A DNA stretch of 64,000 bases from Bacteroidia bacterium (GCA_030430575.1 JAUIKF010000005.1:62001-126000); one strand, 5' to 3'. Positions 8,092 through 17,881 are shown, numbered from the stretch's first letter. Made by a program: numbers and translations. The notes: generated by a model from the letters alone, not told the origin.

Positions 8092-11000
8092 CTATTCCAA
8101 TACGGAAAATTTTCCCAAAAACGCTTTCACTCCATCAGCCGTCACATGGTAGAGATAGACTCCTGGCTTGAGGCGTTGTCCTTCCACATCTCGCATATCC
8201 CATTCTAGCCCCCCATCGCCGTCAGTCTCTTGCAAGGTATTGATCAGGCGACCTGAAGGAGTGAGGATGCGTACCTCAGCGAGTTGTGTGAGGTTGGCGA
8301 ATCGGAGACCATCAAACAATTGGTGTGGGCGTACAGGATTAGGATAAACGTAAACCTTGGTAAGGTCTTCGCGAAAACTCGAAAAGGTAGCGGTATTCCC
8401 TTCATTAGCCTTGATACAGACGCCATTGACTGCACAGACCTCTGTCGCTACTGTGATCGAAATGGGGTATCCCAATGCGCCCAAGGTAGCGCCCGAAATG
8501 CTCACACGGATAGCATTAACTTCGTTTCCTTCTAGGCTGACAGATGTGATGTCACCAAAAGGCTGTATAGTGAAATGAGAAGCAGCAAGGGTACTTTCGT
8601 CTAAGGGATAATTAAATACTAATAAGGCCGTCTGCTCATCAATGATTTCCCAGCGGGTAAGGTATAGAAAGTCTTCTTCTACAGGTTCGTAGGTGAAGGT
8701 GATCGGAAGATGATTAGGGGCAAAAATCCCAAAATCAGCATCCAGGAAGAGGGAGTCAATGGATAAACTATTGAGACCTAGTTTGAAAGGCTCTGGAAAA
8801 GAAAGGATCAGCCGGCTACCGGTATCCCCCGTTTTGATCAGGGCATCAGGCGATTGTTCGCCATTTAACACAAAATATCCTTTGTCTGATTCTCTGTCCA
8901 GCACAGGCCAGCTAAAGTGTAGGCGGATTTGGTGATCATTGATGACCTCCACGCTATCGACGCGGTTATTGGGGTGAGGTTTTCGGATAATAAGGTTGCC
9001 AAATTCACTCACATTTGTGCCATCGCTGGCGCGCATGAAATAGCGATAGTCATCTCCAGAGATGAGGTCTACATTCGCGACAAAGGGCGATTGAGGAGTC
9101 GTATAGCCCAAGGCAAGCGTGCTGTCCACATGCCACTGGATGAGTTCATAGTCCACGGCTCCTGGAGAAGGAATCCACTTTAGCATGACTCTATCTGGCC
9201 CCAATACGATGCCTTCCAGGGAGGTGACGGCTGGTGGCGCAAGGGTCGCCACATCGCGTTCCCAAAAGAAAGTTGTATCGCCTCTTCCCAGTCCTAATTC
9301 CCCGATGCCATTTCCATTAAAATCGCCGATGATATGATGGGTTGCCAAGGAACCATATAAGAACCATTGCATCTGGTATTGGCCATTATTCCAATCCACG
9401 ATATAGGTTCGTGGATAGGTAGAAAAAACCAATTCATCGGCTGGATCGGCATCCAAATTGCCTGCCGTAGCAGCATTTAGGTTGTCAGTGTCTACATCGT
9501 ACAGGAAGTCTTCCCAGACGGGTACATATTGGTTGTCAGCTGTCGATTTGAAGATGCGCAGCCACCAGTAGCGTGTATCGTACTCAAAGTCCGGATTGCG
9601 GAGGGCAGAGGTGTGGACCGCCACAAACAGCTCTTCGATTCCATCGCCGTCGAAGTCACCTTGGGTGAGGTAACTGGCAGATTTGAGCAATGCAGTAGTG
9701 TCCACAAATGTGAGTTCATAGCCATTGGCTTGGTGCTCATACACCAGGATATCTCCATCAAAATCGCCGTAGACTGATTCCGTATGGCCATCTCCATCAA
9801 AATCGCCGATGGCCATTCTTGGGGCCGTAGAGCCGATGTAATTGCCGCTGCGGTCCGTCATGCTATCAGCCAGTTGATAGCTGCTGCCGCTCCCTTCAAA
9901 TACATAATAGCTGACAAAGTTTTTCATCAACAATTCCTTTTCCCCATCATCATCTGTATCTGCAAATTGGGCGGGAAAATAATTATTATCAAAATTGGTG
10001 TAAATCTGCTGTTTGGGGAAAGCATTAGGAGTGCTTTGTTCCAATATATAGACAGAGTCATTGGCCGAAGCGAGGAGCTCAAGGAGTCCGTTTCCATCAG
10101 TATCAGCGATGTCTTTGGGGAGTAGGGTAGGGCGAAAATTGATCGAATCTTTTTCCTCAAATCCATTCCCCACAAATTCTAAAAACTTCACCTTCCCTGC
10201 CGACAACCTGCGGTCATAGACACTCATGACTACTTCAGGGAAACCATTGCGATTGAAGTCGTAGGTTGCTGGCAAATAGCGCCCCATGGGCAAGCTATAG
10301 TCCTGGAGGTCATATCCTGATCGATTGACGAAGTCAGCCTGGAAGTTGAAGCCCATGGTTGGACTTTTACCTGTCAATCCCGCCAAATTCGTCCCTTCGA
10401 TATAAAACTCATACAGCCCATTTTGAAGCGTCACGTCGCCCAAAAGGAACTCTCCATTGCGTGTATTACGGTCATTGGCGAGCTGGATAAATGGCTGACT
10501 GCTGCCTTGAGGACGATAGTGGAGCGTATGCAAGCCCTGATCAGAGCTACGGTAGATGATAAGGTGTTTACGGACTTCATTGTCCCATACGCCTTGGTTG
10601 AGTTTTATTTCGATCACAGGGGCGGTACCGTCCTTCACAAAGCGAATCCGGTCTTCGACTGGAAAGCCATTGCTACGCTCTACTTGCAGACGAAGGGTGT
10701 ATTCCCCATCTGGCAAGTCCCGTAGGTCCCATTCGGCAAGGGTATCTTCTTTGGTCTGGAGCGTTTGGTCCATCAGGATGGGTTGCCAGTCGTTGAGGTC
10801 CTCGACCCCTTCCTGAAATTCGAGGTGAAACCGCTGAAACTGGGGATCGAGCACTGTGCCGATGATAGGCACTCTGGCCATATGGGAGCCCCCGTCATTG
10901 ACGGGGGAAATGAGCTGTATATGAGAAGCCCCTACCGTCTGTAGGGCACGGATCATATTGAGGCGACCTGCGCCGGTGAAGTGGTCCCACCCGGGTTCTG

Positions 11001-12360
11001 AGACATCGTCTGTACTGGAAACAAGGATACCGCGGACCTGCTGCGGGGTAAGGGAGCCTTTGTGGGCGAGGAGCAAGGCTGCGGTACCTGCTACCATGGG
11101 CGCGGAAGCACTGGTCCCGCTGAAGGTACCATAAGCGGTGACTTCGCCTGTCTCGCTGGTGTCGCGTAGGGTAGGGGTGATGATCTGGGAGCCCGGCGAA
11201 CTTACGTCAACTGTCACGCCGTAGGCGCTGAGTGGCCAGAGAAATTCGCGCCCGTCCGATGGATCGTAGGTAGTGGCAGAGACGGAGATGACCTCGTTGA
11301 AGCCCGAAGGATAATGCAATTCATCCCCGGTTCCATTACCAGCTGAGGCCACCATGATGACGCCACGGCTATAGGCGTACTTGATGGCTTCGTGCATGAT
11401 GCGCGAGGGATAAATATCTCCAAAACTGAGGTTGAGCACCTGTATTCCATTGTCGGCGGCGTAGATGATGGCGCGGGCGATGTCATCGTCTTCGCCGATG
11501 CCTGAGGATCCAAATGCTCTCAGAACGACCAGTTTGCAGTCTGGGGCGACCCCGGCGCCGCCAATGGTGTTGTCCGCCTTAGCGTGGATGATGCCTGCCA
11601 CGACGGTCCCGTGGCTGTTGTCATCCAGCGGATCACTGTCTTCATCAATAAAGTCTCCGCCAAAGGGGCTGCGGGGCTGATCGGTAAAATCGTACCCAAT
11701 GACATCATCGGTATAGCCGTTTTGGTCATTATCGATTCCGTCAAAGTCACCCGTTTTCCCATTTCTGGTGATCGTTGCGAGCCAAGGCTCAAAAGTTCCA
11801 TTGCCATTGAGGTCCTCGGCACTGTTGAGGGCGATTTGCCCTTCGAACTCGGGGTGGTCATAGTCTAGCCCTGTATCGATGATGCCTACCCGGACCTTGG
11901 CATCGCCACGGGTGATGTCCCAGGCATCGAAGGTGCGGATGTAATCGTGGTACCACTGTCGAGAGACGGAGTCGTCGTTGGGGGGATCTACTTCGAGTCT
12001 GTGGAGTTGCTGATGACGGTTTTCTTCTGCAAAAAGTACGGCTCCACTTTGTTGGAGGGCTGCCAAATGCGCACCAACAGTGCCTTCGTCAAACCGCAGG
12101 TTGAAAAGGCCTGAAAGGCCATTGGGCACTTGGCGTGCCTTATTTGTCCTGACAAATCCTTGTACACGTTCCACTTTCTCCAAAAATGGAAATTCACGCA
12201 TCAAGGCTGCCGAAGGCGCTGTTTCGGTGCCTGCTACTTTATTTGAAAAATGCTGCAAAAGGGCCGTCTGTTCTGACCGCAATTTCACATTGATTTCAAC
12301 TTGGGCAAAAAGGAGGGACTGGCAAAAAAGGAAAGACAGAAGAAGCGTGAGGCTGCGCAT
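8092..12360 (-). CDS. Secreted subtilisin-family (S8) protease with FG-GAP-like repeats and T9SS sorting domain
   Basis: 1422 aa with a signal peptide (MRSLTLLLSFLFCQSLLFAQ). The S8 triad is visible: Asp162 in GIIDTGLDYDH, His250 in DNSHGTVVAGI and Ser417 in GTSASAP. The stretch between signal and catalytic domain resembles an inhibitor-type propeptide. After the protease come calcium-loop FG-GAP/VCBS-like repeats (NFDNNY, IGDFDGDGH, QGDFDGDGI) around residues 700-1000, an Fn3-like segment near 1050, and beta-domains. A C-terminal sorting domain begins at VYVYPNPVRPH with end-motif LKPGVYLYHV. The product should be secreted or surface-attached and degrade protein outside the cell. The size is typical of modular T9SS proteases. 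Confidence 0.9.
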   Translation of the reverse strand: MRSLTLLLSFLFCQSLLFAQVEINVKLRSEQTALLQHFSNKVAGTETAPSAALMREFPFLEKVERVQGFVRTNKARQVPNGLSGLFNLRFDEGTVGAHLAALQQSGAVLFAEENRHQQLHRLEVDPPNDDSVSRQWYHDYIRTFDAWDITRGDAKVRVGIIDTGLDYDHPEFEGQIALNSAEDLNGNGTFEPWLATITRNGKTGDFDGIDNDQNGYTDDVIGYDFTDQPRSPFGGDFIDEDSDPLDDNSHGTVVAGIIHAKADNTIGGAGVAPDCKLVVLRAFGSSGIGEDDDIARAIIYAADNGIQVLNLSFGDIYPSRIMHEAIKYAYSRGVIMVASAGNGTGDELHYPSGFNEVISVSATTYDPSDGREFLWPLSAYGVTVDVSSPGSQIITPTLRDTSETGEVTAYGTFSGTSASAPMVAGTAALLLAHKGSLTPQQVRGILVSSTDDVSEPGWDHFTGAGRLNMIRALQTVGASHIQLISPVNDGGSHMARVPIIGTVLDPQFQRFHLEFQEGVEDLNDWQPILMDQTLQTKEDTLAEWDLRDLPDGEYTLRLQVERSNGFPVEDRIRFVKDGTAPVIEIKLNQGVWDNEVRKHLIIYRSSDQGLHTLHYRPQGSSQPFIQLANDRNTRNGEFLLGDVTLQNGLYEFYIEGTNLAGLTGKSPTMGFNFQADFVNRSGYDLQDYSLPMGRYLPATYDFNRNGFPEVVMSVYDRRLSAGKVKFLEFVGNGFEEKDSINFRPTLLPKDIADTDGNGLLELLASANDSVYILEQSTPNAFPKQQIYTNFDNNYFPAQFADTDDDGEKELLMKNFVSYYVFEGSGSSYQLADSMTDRSGNYIGSTAPRMAIGDFDGDGHTESVYGDFDGDILVYEHQANGYELTFVDTTALLKSASYLTQGDFDGDGIEELFVAVHTSALRNPDFEYDTRYWWLRIFKSTADNQYVPVWEDFLYDVDTDNLNAATAGNLDADPADELVFSTYPRTYIVDWNNGQYQMQWFLYGSLATHHIIGDFNGNGIGELGLGRGDTTFFWERDVATLAPPAVTSLEGIVLGPDRVMLKWIPSPGAVDYELIQWHVDSTLALGYTTPQSPFVANVDLISGDDYRYFMRASDGTNVSEFGNLIIRKPHPNNRVDSVEVINDHQIRLHFSWPVLDRESDKGYFVLNGEQSPDALIKTGDTGSRLILSFPEPFKLGLNSLSIDSLFLDADFGIFAPNHLPITFTYEPVEEDFLYLTRWEIIDEQTALLVFNYPLDESTLAASHFTIQPFGDITSVSLEGNEVNAIRVSISGATLGALGYPISITVATEVCAVNGVCIKANEGNTATFSSFREDLTKVYVYPNPVRPHQLFDGLRFANLTQLAEVRILTPSGRLINTLQETDGDGGLEWDMRDVEGQRLKPGVYLYHVTADGVKAFLGKFSVLE

Positions 12361-12461
12361 AGCTTATATTTGAATATTTGTTCAAAGATAAGAACGAAGG
12401 GAATTAAAAATGGAGAAATTTTAATTCACCATACCCAAATTCCATTCGCAATCTTCCATTC

Positions 12462-12500
12462 AAAATTCAACATTCAATCATTCAAAATTCAACATTCTCT
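12462..12500. repeat. 'attcaaaattcaacattc' word repeat
   Basis: The word ATTCAAAATTCAACATTC recurs between the subtilase start and the stop of the next gene. The same words appear at 16750-16830. The gap holds no gene. Confidence 0.55.
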
Positions 12501-12502
12501 CC

Positions 12503-13894
12503 CTAATCATTACTTGAAATCCCAATATCAGGCAACCTCAAATAACTATTGGGATAAACATGATTATCCTTCAGGAAATTGAGTCGCTTGATAGTGACAA
12601 CGCGAATCTTGTACCGTGCGGCGACACTCACAAGGTCATCTTCCTGGGTGACATGGTAATAGACATATTTGCCTTGCTTGATGGCGTTGGCTTCGCGCTG
12701 GACCATCTCGGATTGGTCCTCCTCGATGATGGCTTCATTTTCCATTTGCCCTATATATTCCCGCAAATCTGGTAAGACAATCTCTCCCCCTGTGGGCGGC
12801 TGATCGCCTTTGATATTATTCACCCGCTTCACAATCGCTTCGCTGATCCGAAACCGCGCAAAAAGGTCTTCAAACGTATCGTCAGCCTGTGGGCGGTAAT
12901 AAAAGACTTTTCCCTTGTTCCAGGCTTCCCAAGCCAGTTTGTCCCAGTCACTCATGCCTTCATCGGTAGGTTCTATGACCGGTTCGGTTGCTACTTCAGA
13001 AGAATCTTCTTCCGGAAGGGTCAGGGGAGAGAAGCCAGCTACTTCTACCTCCTTCAGTTGGGCAGGCGCATAGGTTTTTTGAGGGACTGGAATGTGCGGT
13101 GCCATAGGATCGAGTGTGGTCAAAGGCTCAGTAAGCTTGGAAAGGTCGGCTGCCAACGGCTTTTCCTCTTTAGGCTTCTTCTCCTTTTTAACCTTGGGGG
13201 GCATTTGGGGTGGACGGCTGAGATTGACATACACAGATACCTGAAGGGAATGGATTTTATCATTGCCAGGCATGCGTCCGAGCTGGCCAGTATTGTCGAG
13301 GTAGTCAGTTGGGGTAATGCGGTAGGTATATTCCAGGCCGAGCCAGGCCATCTCCGTGAGACGTACTTGCACCCCAAGCGACAAGGGCAGCTGCGGGATA
13401 GCCGTATTGTAACTTTCCCCTTCGGGGCGCGTGAGAATTGCGTCGCTGAGAAATTTACCTTGTTCGTCTTTTGGGGAAAAAATCATGAAACCAGCGCCTG
13501 CGCTGACGTAAGGCTGGATCATCTTACGCTTCATGAGGCGATACTTGATGCGCAGGTCTCCATAGAAGAAGGAAGTCTCGACAAAGTCTACGGGCTGTAC
13601 GCCGTGAGGCGCGGGCGGGCGTAGCCCATCGTATTGCTCCGCAAACTTCCCAAACCCCACGTTGAGCTGGAGTTTCAGTTGACTGAATCCTTCGGTTTGA
13701 AGGGAGACATTGCTACCTGGGTAGATGCGGTGAAAAAGCGTTTCGTCATCGGATAAGTCTCCACGATACATGCTCCCATTCATTCCCAGCCCTATTTTGA
13801 GGGGCTTTTGGCGAGAGGAGGATGGGGGCATCTGGGCTTGGAGGGAGCCACTCCATAGCAAAACGGCTATGGCAGAAAAGAGAAAAAACCTCAT
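12503..13894 (-). CDS. Outer-membrane beta-barrel protein with two C-terminal LysM domains
   Basis: 463 aa with a signal peptide (MRFFLFSAIAVLLWSGSLQAQ). Residues about 30-215 form an OmpA-like small beta-barrel pattern (IGLGMNGSMYRGDL, IQPYVSAGAGFMIF, GLEYTYRITPTDYLD). A proline/lysine-rich linker near 225-250 follows, then two LysM-like units near 330-385 (VFYYRPQADDTFEDLFARF...) and 405-460 (YVYYHVTQEDDLVSVAARY...). The plausible role is tethering the outer membrane to peptidoglycan through LysM rather than through an OmpA domain. It lies directly upstream of the subtilase gene in the same direction with a 142-bp gap. Confidence 0.75.
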   Translation of the reverse strand: MRFFLFSAIAVLLWSGSLQAQMPPSSSRQKPLKIGLGMNGSMYRGDLSDDETLFHRIYPGSNVSLQTEGFSQLKLQLNVGFGKFAEQYDGLRPPAPHGVQPVDFVETSFFYGDLRIKYRLMKRKMIQPYVSAGAGFMIFSPKDEQGKFLSDAILTRPEGESYNTAIPQLPLSLGVQVRLTEMAWLGLEYTYRITPTDYLDNTGQLGRMPGNDKIHSLQVSVYVNLSRPPQMPPKVKKEKKPKEEKPLAADLSKLTEPLTTLDPMAPHIPVPQKTYAPAQLKEVEVAGFSPLTLPEEDSSEVATEPVIEPTDEGMSDWDKLAWEAWNKGKVFYYRPQADDTFEDLFARFRISEAIVKRVNNIKGDQPPTGGEIVLPDLREYIGQMENEAIIEEDQSEMVQREANAIKQGKYVYYHVTQEDDLVSVAARYKIRVVTIKRLNFLKDNHVYPNSYLRLPDIGISSND

Positions 13895-14233
13895 AAAAGA
13901 GCAATAATGTGTTTGGATAGAACAAACAAACCTACAAAATCCGTGCTATTCCGCCTATGCACGAAAAATAGGACCCAAACGGAGGGGGGAATTATTGATT
14001 GATTGATTATAAATTGATTGATTTCGGGTCGTAACTGTGTGGTATACAGTGGGTAATGATAGGTTTTGGGTCACTCAATAATTTAGTAGAGGAAAGAAGA
14101 AAAAACCACAGATTGCTCAGATTTCCACAGATTTTCTTCTTTAATCCGTGTAAATCTGTGTAATCCGTGGTGAATTTCAGGAGTAAGTAATCATTTTCGT
14201 AAATGCCTTGATGAACCAAAATGATGAATTCCT
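13895..14233. repeat. 339-bp gap with word repeats and a 'CACAGATT' palindrome
   Basis: No gene is seen here. At 13993-14022 the word 'ttgattgatt' repeats. At 14105-14172 an imperfect palindrome runs from ACCACAGATTGCTCAG to TGTAATCCGTGGT, a family of intergenic repeat I know from many Bacteroidota genomes. The left part must contain the promoter of the beta-barrel/LysM gene, but no clear TAnnTTTG was recognised. Confidence 0.6.
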
Positions 14234-14782
14234 TTACATCAGCACAATAGCCAAAATCTCAGCAGTTGGCTCCAAGTCCTTTAAGGTCAATTTTGCTTTT
14301 TTTTGAGCTGATTCTATCAGCGCCTGGTCGGAAATCAGGAAGTGCATATCCTTTACAAAGACATCTATTCGCTGGTATTCTGGCATAAGGGTAATACTTC
14401 TTACTCGCCCCAGTTTCCGAATATCCCCGATGGGACTGCCTACTCGAATATCCTTTCGGCACATGAAATCAGGGGTCTCGACCCGAATCCGGTTGATACT
14501 TTTGTCCTCAAAAAACCCTTCTTCAAGATACACCTTCCCCTGTGGATAGGACAAAATGGCCATGCGCCACCGATACCCCGCCTCTTCGATCATGGAGTCC
14601 TTTACGGCACGCCCTTGCCACTCCTCGACGCCCTCTTCAGGCATTTCACCCCCTACCTGAACGGTATTCAGGCCCGTCTTGCGGATGGCATTTGTGGGTA
14701 AACAACTGACTGGGAAACAACTTTGGAACAATAGACTGCTCATAAGCAAGAGGAAAGGGAAAAACAGGCGTTGACAGATCAT
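14234..14782 (-). CDS. Putative lipoprotein of unknown function
   Basis: 182 aa. The N-terminus MICQRLFFPFLLLMSSLLFQSC is a signal with a possible lipobox cysteine at residue 22, so the protein is probably a lipidated envelope protein. The rest is a compact alpha/beta-looking domain with charged strands (KVYLEEGFFEDKSINRIRVETP) and no catalytic motif I recognise. It stands alone between repeat-filled gaps. The next gene is on the opposite strand. Confidence 0.6.
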   Translation of the reverse strand: MICQRLFFPFLLLMSSLLFQSCFPVSCLPTNAIRKTGLNTVQVGGEMPEEGVEEWQGRAVKDSMIEEAGYRWRMAILSYPQGKVYLEEGFFEDKSINRIRVETPDFMCRKDIRVGSPIGDIRKLGRVRSITLMPEYQRIDVFVKDMHFLISDQALIESAQKKAKLTLKDLEPTAEILAIVLM

Positions 14783-14821
14783 GGGGGAATTATTGGTTTT
14801 CGGTAAAGTGATGGTTGAATA

Positions 14822-14909
14822 GAGACCGCTTCGCTAAGAGAATAGGGAGAAGAGATAGAAGTTAAAAAAACAAAGAATCCCTTTTCTCTTTTCCCTACTC
14901 CCTATTCCA
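14822..14909. repeat. Single GC-rich array unit plus 'aatagggag' inverted words
   Basis: 14822-14840 (GAGACCGCTTCGCTAAGAG) looks like a solitary half-unit of the large palindromic arrays. It is followed by AATAGGGAG...CTCCCTATT words on either side of an A/T-rich loop, which can form a hairpin. Confidence 0.5.
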
Positions 14910-14974
14910 TTATTCTTTCTTAATTCTCTTATACATATCTATGTAGGAACGTTTTAAATCACGAGTATTTGCGT

Positions 14975-14982
14975 TAAATTTG
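14975..14982 (+). promoter_or_regulatory. Candidate -7 element very close to the Ctp start
   Basis: TAAATTTG is an exact TAnnTTTG match ending 4 bp before the ATG at 14987. If used, the transcript would be leaderless or nearly so. No convincing -33 box is seen, so this may be chance. Confidence 0.35.
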
Positions 14983-14986
14983 GAAT

Positions 14987-16624
14987 ATGAATCAATTTAT
15001 TAAGTATTTTTTATTTGGGCTTGCGTTTGTAGCAGTGGGCCTATTAGCCGGATTCAAGATCACTGACAGAAGTGTATCGACTCAAACGATCTCGGTAGAC
15101 GAAGGCATGGATAAGCTTTATCAAGCCATTTCTTTTATCCAGCGAAAGTATGTCAAATCAGTGGATAATGAAAAACTGGTGGACGATGCCATTATGGGCA
15201 TGTTGGAAGGATTGGATCCTCACTCCCTCTACATTTCCAAGAAGGAAATGCAGCGGACCAAGGAGGATATGCAAGGCAGCTTCAGCGGTATCGGCATAGA
15301 GTTCTCTATTTTGGAAGACACGATCTACGTCGTGGCACCCCTGAGTGGTGGACCCAGCGAGAAGCTAGGGATCAATGCAGGGGACCGTATTGTGAAAGTA
15401 GATGGCGAAACGGTAGCGGGAAAACCTATCACCAATTCAGATGTCATGCGCTATCTGAAGGGGGAAAAAGGCTCTGCTGTCAAGGTGTCTATTTTACGTC
15501 GTGGCGTAGAAGAATTGCTTGATTTTAACATCATCCGCGATGACATACCGATCCATAGCGTAGCGTATTCCTATATGCTCAATGACCATACAGGATTCAT
15601 CCAAGTGACTCGATTCTCTGAAACGACGTATGACGAATTCAGTAATAAGCTATATGAACTAAAAAACCAGGGGATGAAAAATCTCATCCTAGACCTCCGT
15701 GGAAACCCCGGTGGCTACCTAGGGATGGCTTATCAGATGGCCGATGAGTTTCTTTCAGGAGGTAAAGTAATCGTCTCAACGGATGGGCGCATCGCAGAGA
15801 GCAAGCAGAAATATCGCTCTACTTCTGCGTTGAGCAGTTTTGAGGAGGGGGGCTTAGTTATTCTAATAGACTATGGATCAGCCTCCGCCAGTGAGATTGT
15901 CTCTGGCGCTGTGCAGGACCATGACCGTGGCCTGATCGTGGGCGTTCGTTCCTTTGGCAAAGGACTGGTCCAGCTGCAAGAAGAGTTCGAAGATGGCAGT
16001 GCCATGCGAGTGGTCATTTCGGAGTACTTTACGCCGAGTGGTCGCTGCATCCAGAAGCCATATGACAAAAGCACCGAAGAATACGACCAAGAGATTCTTG
16101 ACCGCTTTGAATCGGGAGAGATCTACGACGAGTCTAAAATCGATATTCCAGATTCCTTGATCTATAAAACGACCTCTGGCAGAATCGTCTATGGCGGTGG
16201 AGGCATCTATCCAGACGTGTTTGTCGCTGACGACACGACGATGGGTAGCAAGTACCTTACAGCCCTTACGATCAATGACCTATTCCGCGGATTTGCCTAT
16301 AACTATTCAGATGATCATCCTGAGTTGGTAGAGCGTTATCCTACTGCCAATGCATTCGTGAAAGGATTTCCAGTAACAGAACAATTGCTCGAAGACTTCA
16401 AAGCCTATGCGACGTCCCATGATGTGCCATTTGTTGAAAAAGATTATGAGCGCTCTGAGAAGGTCATTCGCAATCGCCTCAAGGCCTATGTAGGCCGGAA
16501 GCTCTTCAAGGATGACGGCTTCTTCCCCGTTTTCCACGAACTGGATGGCGTATTGCAGCGGGCAGTAGAATTGATGCCCGTGGCTAAGAAGCTCCAGCAG
16601 ACAGGGAAGCTGGTCATGGATTAG
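14987..16624 (+). CDS. S41 family C-terminal processing peptidase
   Basis: 545 aa with an N-terminal membrane anchor or signal (residues 4-22), so it acts in the periplasm. A PDZ domain spans about 85-175 (GIGIEFSILEDTIYVV, GDRIVKVDGETV). The catalytic core follows with DLRGNPGG near 236, the nucleophile Ser300 in DYGSASASEI and the general-base Lys325 in RSFGKGLVQ. The 25-residue Ser-Lys spacing is the family norm. Members trim or degrade periplasmic proteins from their C-termini. A second S41 enzyme lies at 17970-19640 on the opposite strand. Confidence 0.93.
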   Translation: MNQFIKYFLFGLAFVAVGLLAGFKITDRSVSTQTISVDEGMDKLYQAISFIQRKYVKSVDNEKLVDDAIMGMLEGLDPHSLYISKKEMQRTKEDMQGSFSGIGIEFSILEDTIYVVAPLSGGPSEKLGINAGDRIVKVDGETVAGKPITNSDVMRYLKGEKGSAVKVSILRRGVEELLDFNIIRDDIPIHSVAYSYMLNDHTGFIQVTRFSETTYDEFSNKLYELKNQGMKNLILDLRGNPGGYLGMAYQMADEFLSGGKVIVSTDGRIAESKQKYRSTSALSSFEEGGLVILIDYGSASASEIVSGAVQDHDRGLIVGVRSFGKGLVQLQEEFEDGSAMRVVISEYFTPSGRCIQKPYDKSTEEYDQEILDRFESGEIYDESKIDIPDSLIYKTTSGRIVYGGGGIYPDVFVADDTTMGSKYLTALTINDLFRGFAYNYSDDHPELVERYPTANAFVKGFPVTEQLLEDFKAYATSHDVPFVEKDYERSEKVIRNRLKAYVGRKLFKDDGFFPVFHELDGVLQRAVELMPVAKKLQQTGKLVMD

Positions 16625-16673
16625 AAGAATGTTTTAAGTTTTAGGTTCTACGTTTTACGTTCGGGCGGATTTG

Positions 16674-16742
16674 AACCATATAAGGCATTTATGTGCATAT
16701 AAGGCTAGAAAACTTATATGATCTTAAATGCCTTATATGGTT
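16674..16742. terminator. 18-bp perfect inverted repeat downstream of the Ctp gene
   Basis: Arms at 16674-16691 (AACCATATAAGGCATTTA) and 16725-16742 are exact reverse complements, the second followed by TTTCTTTA. A shorter nested pair (CATATAAG/CTTATATG) lies inside. A rho-independent terminator is plausible, although the long AT-rich stem is atypical. After it (about 16763-16790) comes CCTTCGACAGGCTCAGGGAC, a common bacterial intergenic repeat word. Confidence 0.55.
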
Positions 16743-16912
16743 TTTCTTTATTCAAAATTCAACCCTTCGATACCCTTCGACAGGCTCAGGGACAACTCAG
16801 GACAAGCATTCAATCATTCAAAATTATTTCCTAAAGGGGATTTCTGTAAATTAGCACCAGCAATCTGTAAAAAAGCGGATTGTGCCAATTTGACTAAAAC
16901 CCATCACCTATC

Positions 16913-17623
16913 ATGTTCAACGCAAATGCGCTCGAAAACCTCCTGTTTCTGGATATAGAGACCGTCTGTATGGTCTCCGACTACCACGAGTTAAGCCCTC
17001 GGATGGCGGAGTTGTGGGACCACAAGGCCCGAAAGTATATGCATCCAGAGGTCGATAAGGGGGTAGAGGAATTGTTTTGGGAAAAAGGGGGGATTCACGC
17101 CGAATTCGGAAAAATCGTGGTGATCTCTTGCGGATACCTTCGCTTTGACGAGGCAGGACAGCCTAGCCTGAAGGTGAAGTCATTTGCGAATGACGATGAA
17201 AAGGTTCTGCTAAAGGAGTTTGGGGAAATGCTCAACAAGTTCACCAGCAAAGCAGGACGCAAGCTCTGCGCCCATAATGGAAAGGAATTTGACTTCCCTT
17301 ACCTCGGTAGACGCTATGTGATCAACCAACTCCCCATTCCCTATTCCCTCCAGACCCAAGGCAAGAAGCCCTGGGAGACCAATTTTGTCGATACCATGGA
17401 ACTGTGGAAGTTTGGAGATTATAAATCTTATACCAGCCTCAACCTGCTCACAGCCATCCTCGATGTCCCCACCTCCAAAGATGACATCGATGGCAGCCAG
17501 GTCAGTACGGTGTACTGGCGGGAGAAGGACCTGGACCGGATTCGGGTGTATTGTGAGAAGGATGTCAAAGCAACTGCTCAGGTGCTGCTGCGGATGAGTT
17601 TGCTGCCGTTGTTGGCGGAGTGA
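16913..17623 (+). CDS. Predicted 3'-5' exonuclease (PolB exonuclease-like, DEDD fold)
   Basis: 236 aa. The DnaQ-like acidic motifs are present: FLDIETV near residues 12-18 (exo I), AHNGKEFDFPYL near 118-129 (exo II), and YCEKDVKAT near 213-221 (exo III). The sequence resembles the stand-alone family related to the exonuclease domain of DNA polymerase B. It should be a cytoplasmic nucleic-acid 3'-5' exonuclease, possibly for repair; the exact substrate is unknown. It is preceded by word repeats and followed by a structured gap. Confidence 0.85.
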   Translation: MFNANALENLLFLDIETVCMVSDYHELSPRMAELWDHKARKYMHPEVDKGVEELFWEKGGIHAEFGKIVVISCGYLRFDEAGQPSLKVKSFANDDEKVLLKEFGEMLNKFTSKAGRKLCAHNGKEFDFPYLGRRYVINQLPIPYSLQTQGKKPWETNFVDTMELWKFGDYKSYTSLNLLTAILDVPTSKDDIDGSQVSTVYWREKDLDRIRVYCEKDVKATAQVLLRMSLLPLLAE

Positions 17624-17660
17624 AAGAGAAATTCAAGCTCAAATTCAAGAGCAATAGCTA

Positions 17661-17872
17661 CTAGTGAATCAAGCACTAAGTTCTTATTGGTTTGGGGCTG
17701 GATTAAGCTCAAAAGCCAACTCACACGCCAGAAATCCAGCCCAGCGCATATAAATGCGCGTTTTCTTAGTTGCCAAGCAAGCTAGCGCGGATTTCCGGAT
17801 TTGGAGGGCTGGATCTTGTGGGTAATCCGCGCCCCTCAGTAACCGCTAATTATATAGTGCTTGACGCACTAG
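17661..17872. other. 212-bp structured intergenic element with terminal inverted repeats (possible ncRNA or small mobile element)
   Basis: No open gene is seen in this gap. Outer arms 17661-17678 (CTAGTGAATCAAGCACTA) and 17855-17872 (TAGTGCTTGACGCACTAG) are complementary at 16 of 18 positions. Inside are three hairpins: 17695-17704/17733-17742 (GGGCTGGATT/AATCCAGCCC, perfect), 17744-17759 (GCGCAT-ATAA-ATGCGC) and 17785-17793/17824-17832 (GCGCGGATT/AATCCGCGC, perfect). A third copy of GGGCTGGAT at about 17805-17814 could compete for the first hairpin's right arm. The organisation could be a structured RNA or a MITE-like insertion. Confidence 0.5.
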
Positions 17873-17881
17873 CCATATAAA

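Noticed and set aside
14007-14219. Short minus-strand open frame in the 13.9-14.2 kb gap
   Set aside because: Its sequence is the CACAGATT intergenic palindrome; no start context or family.
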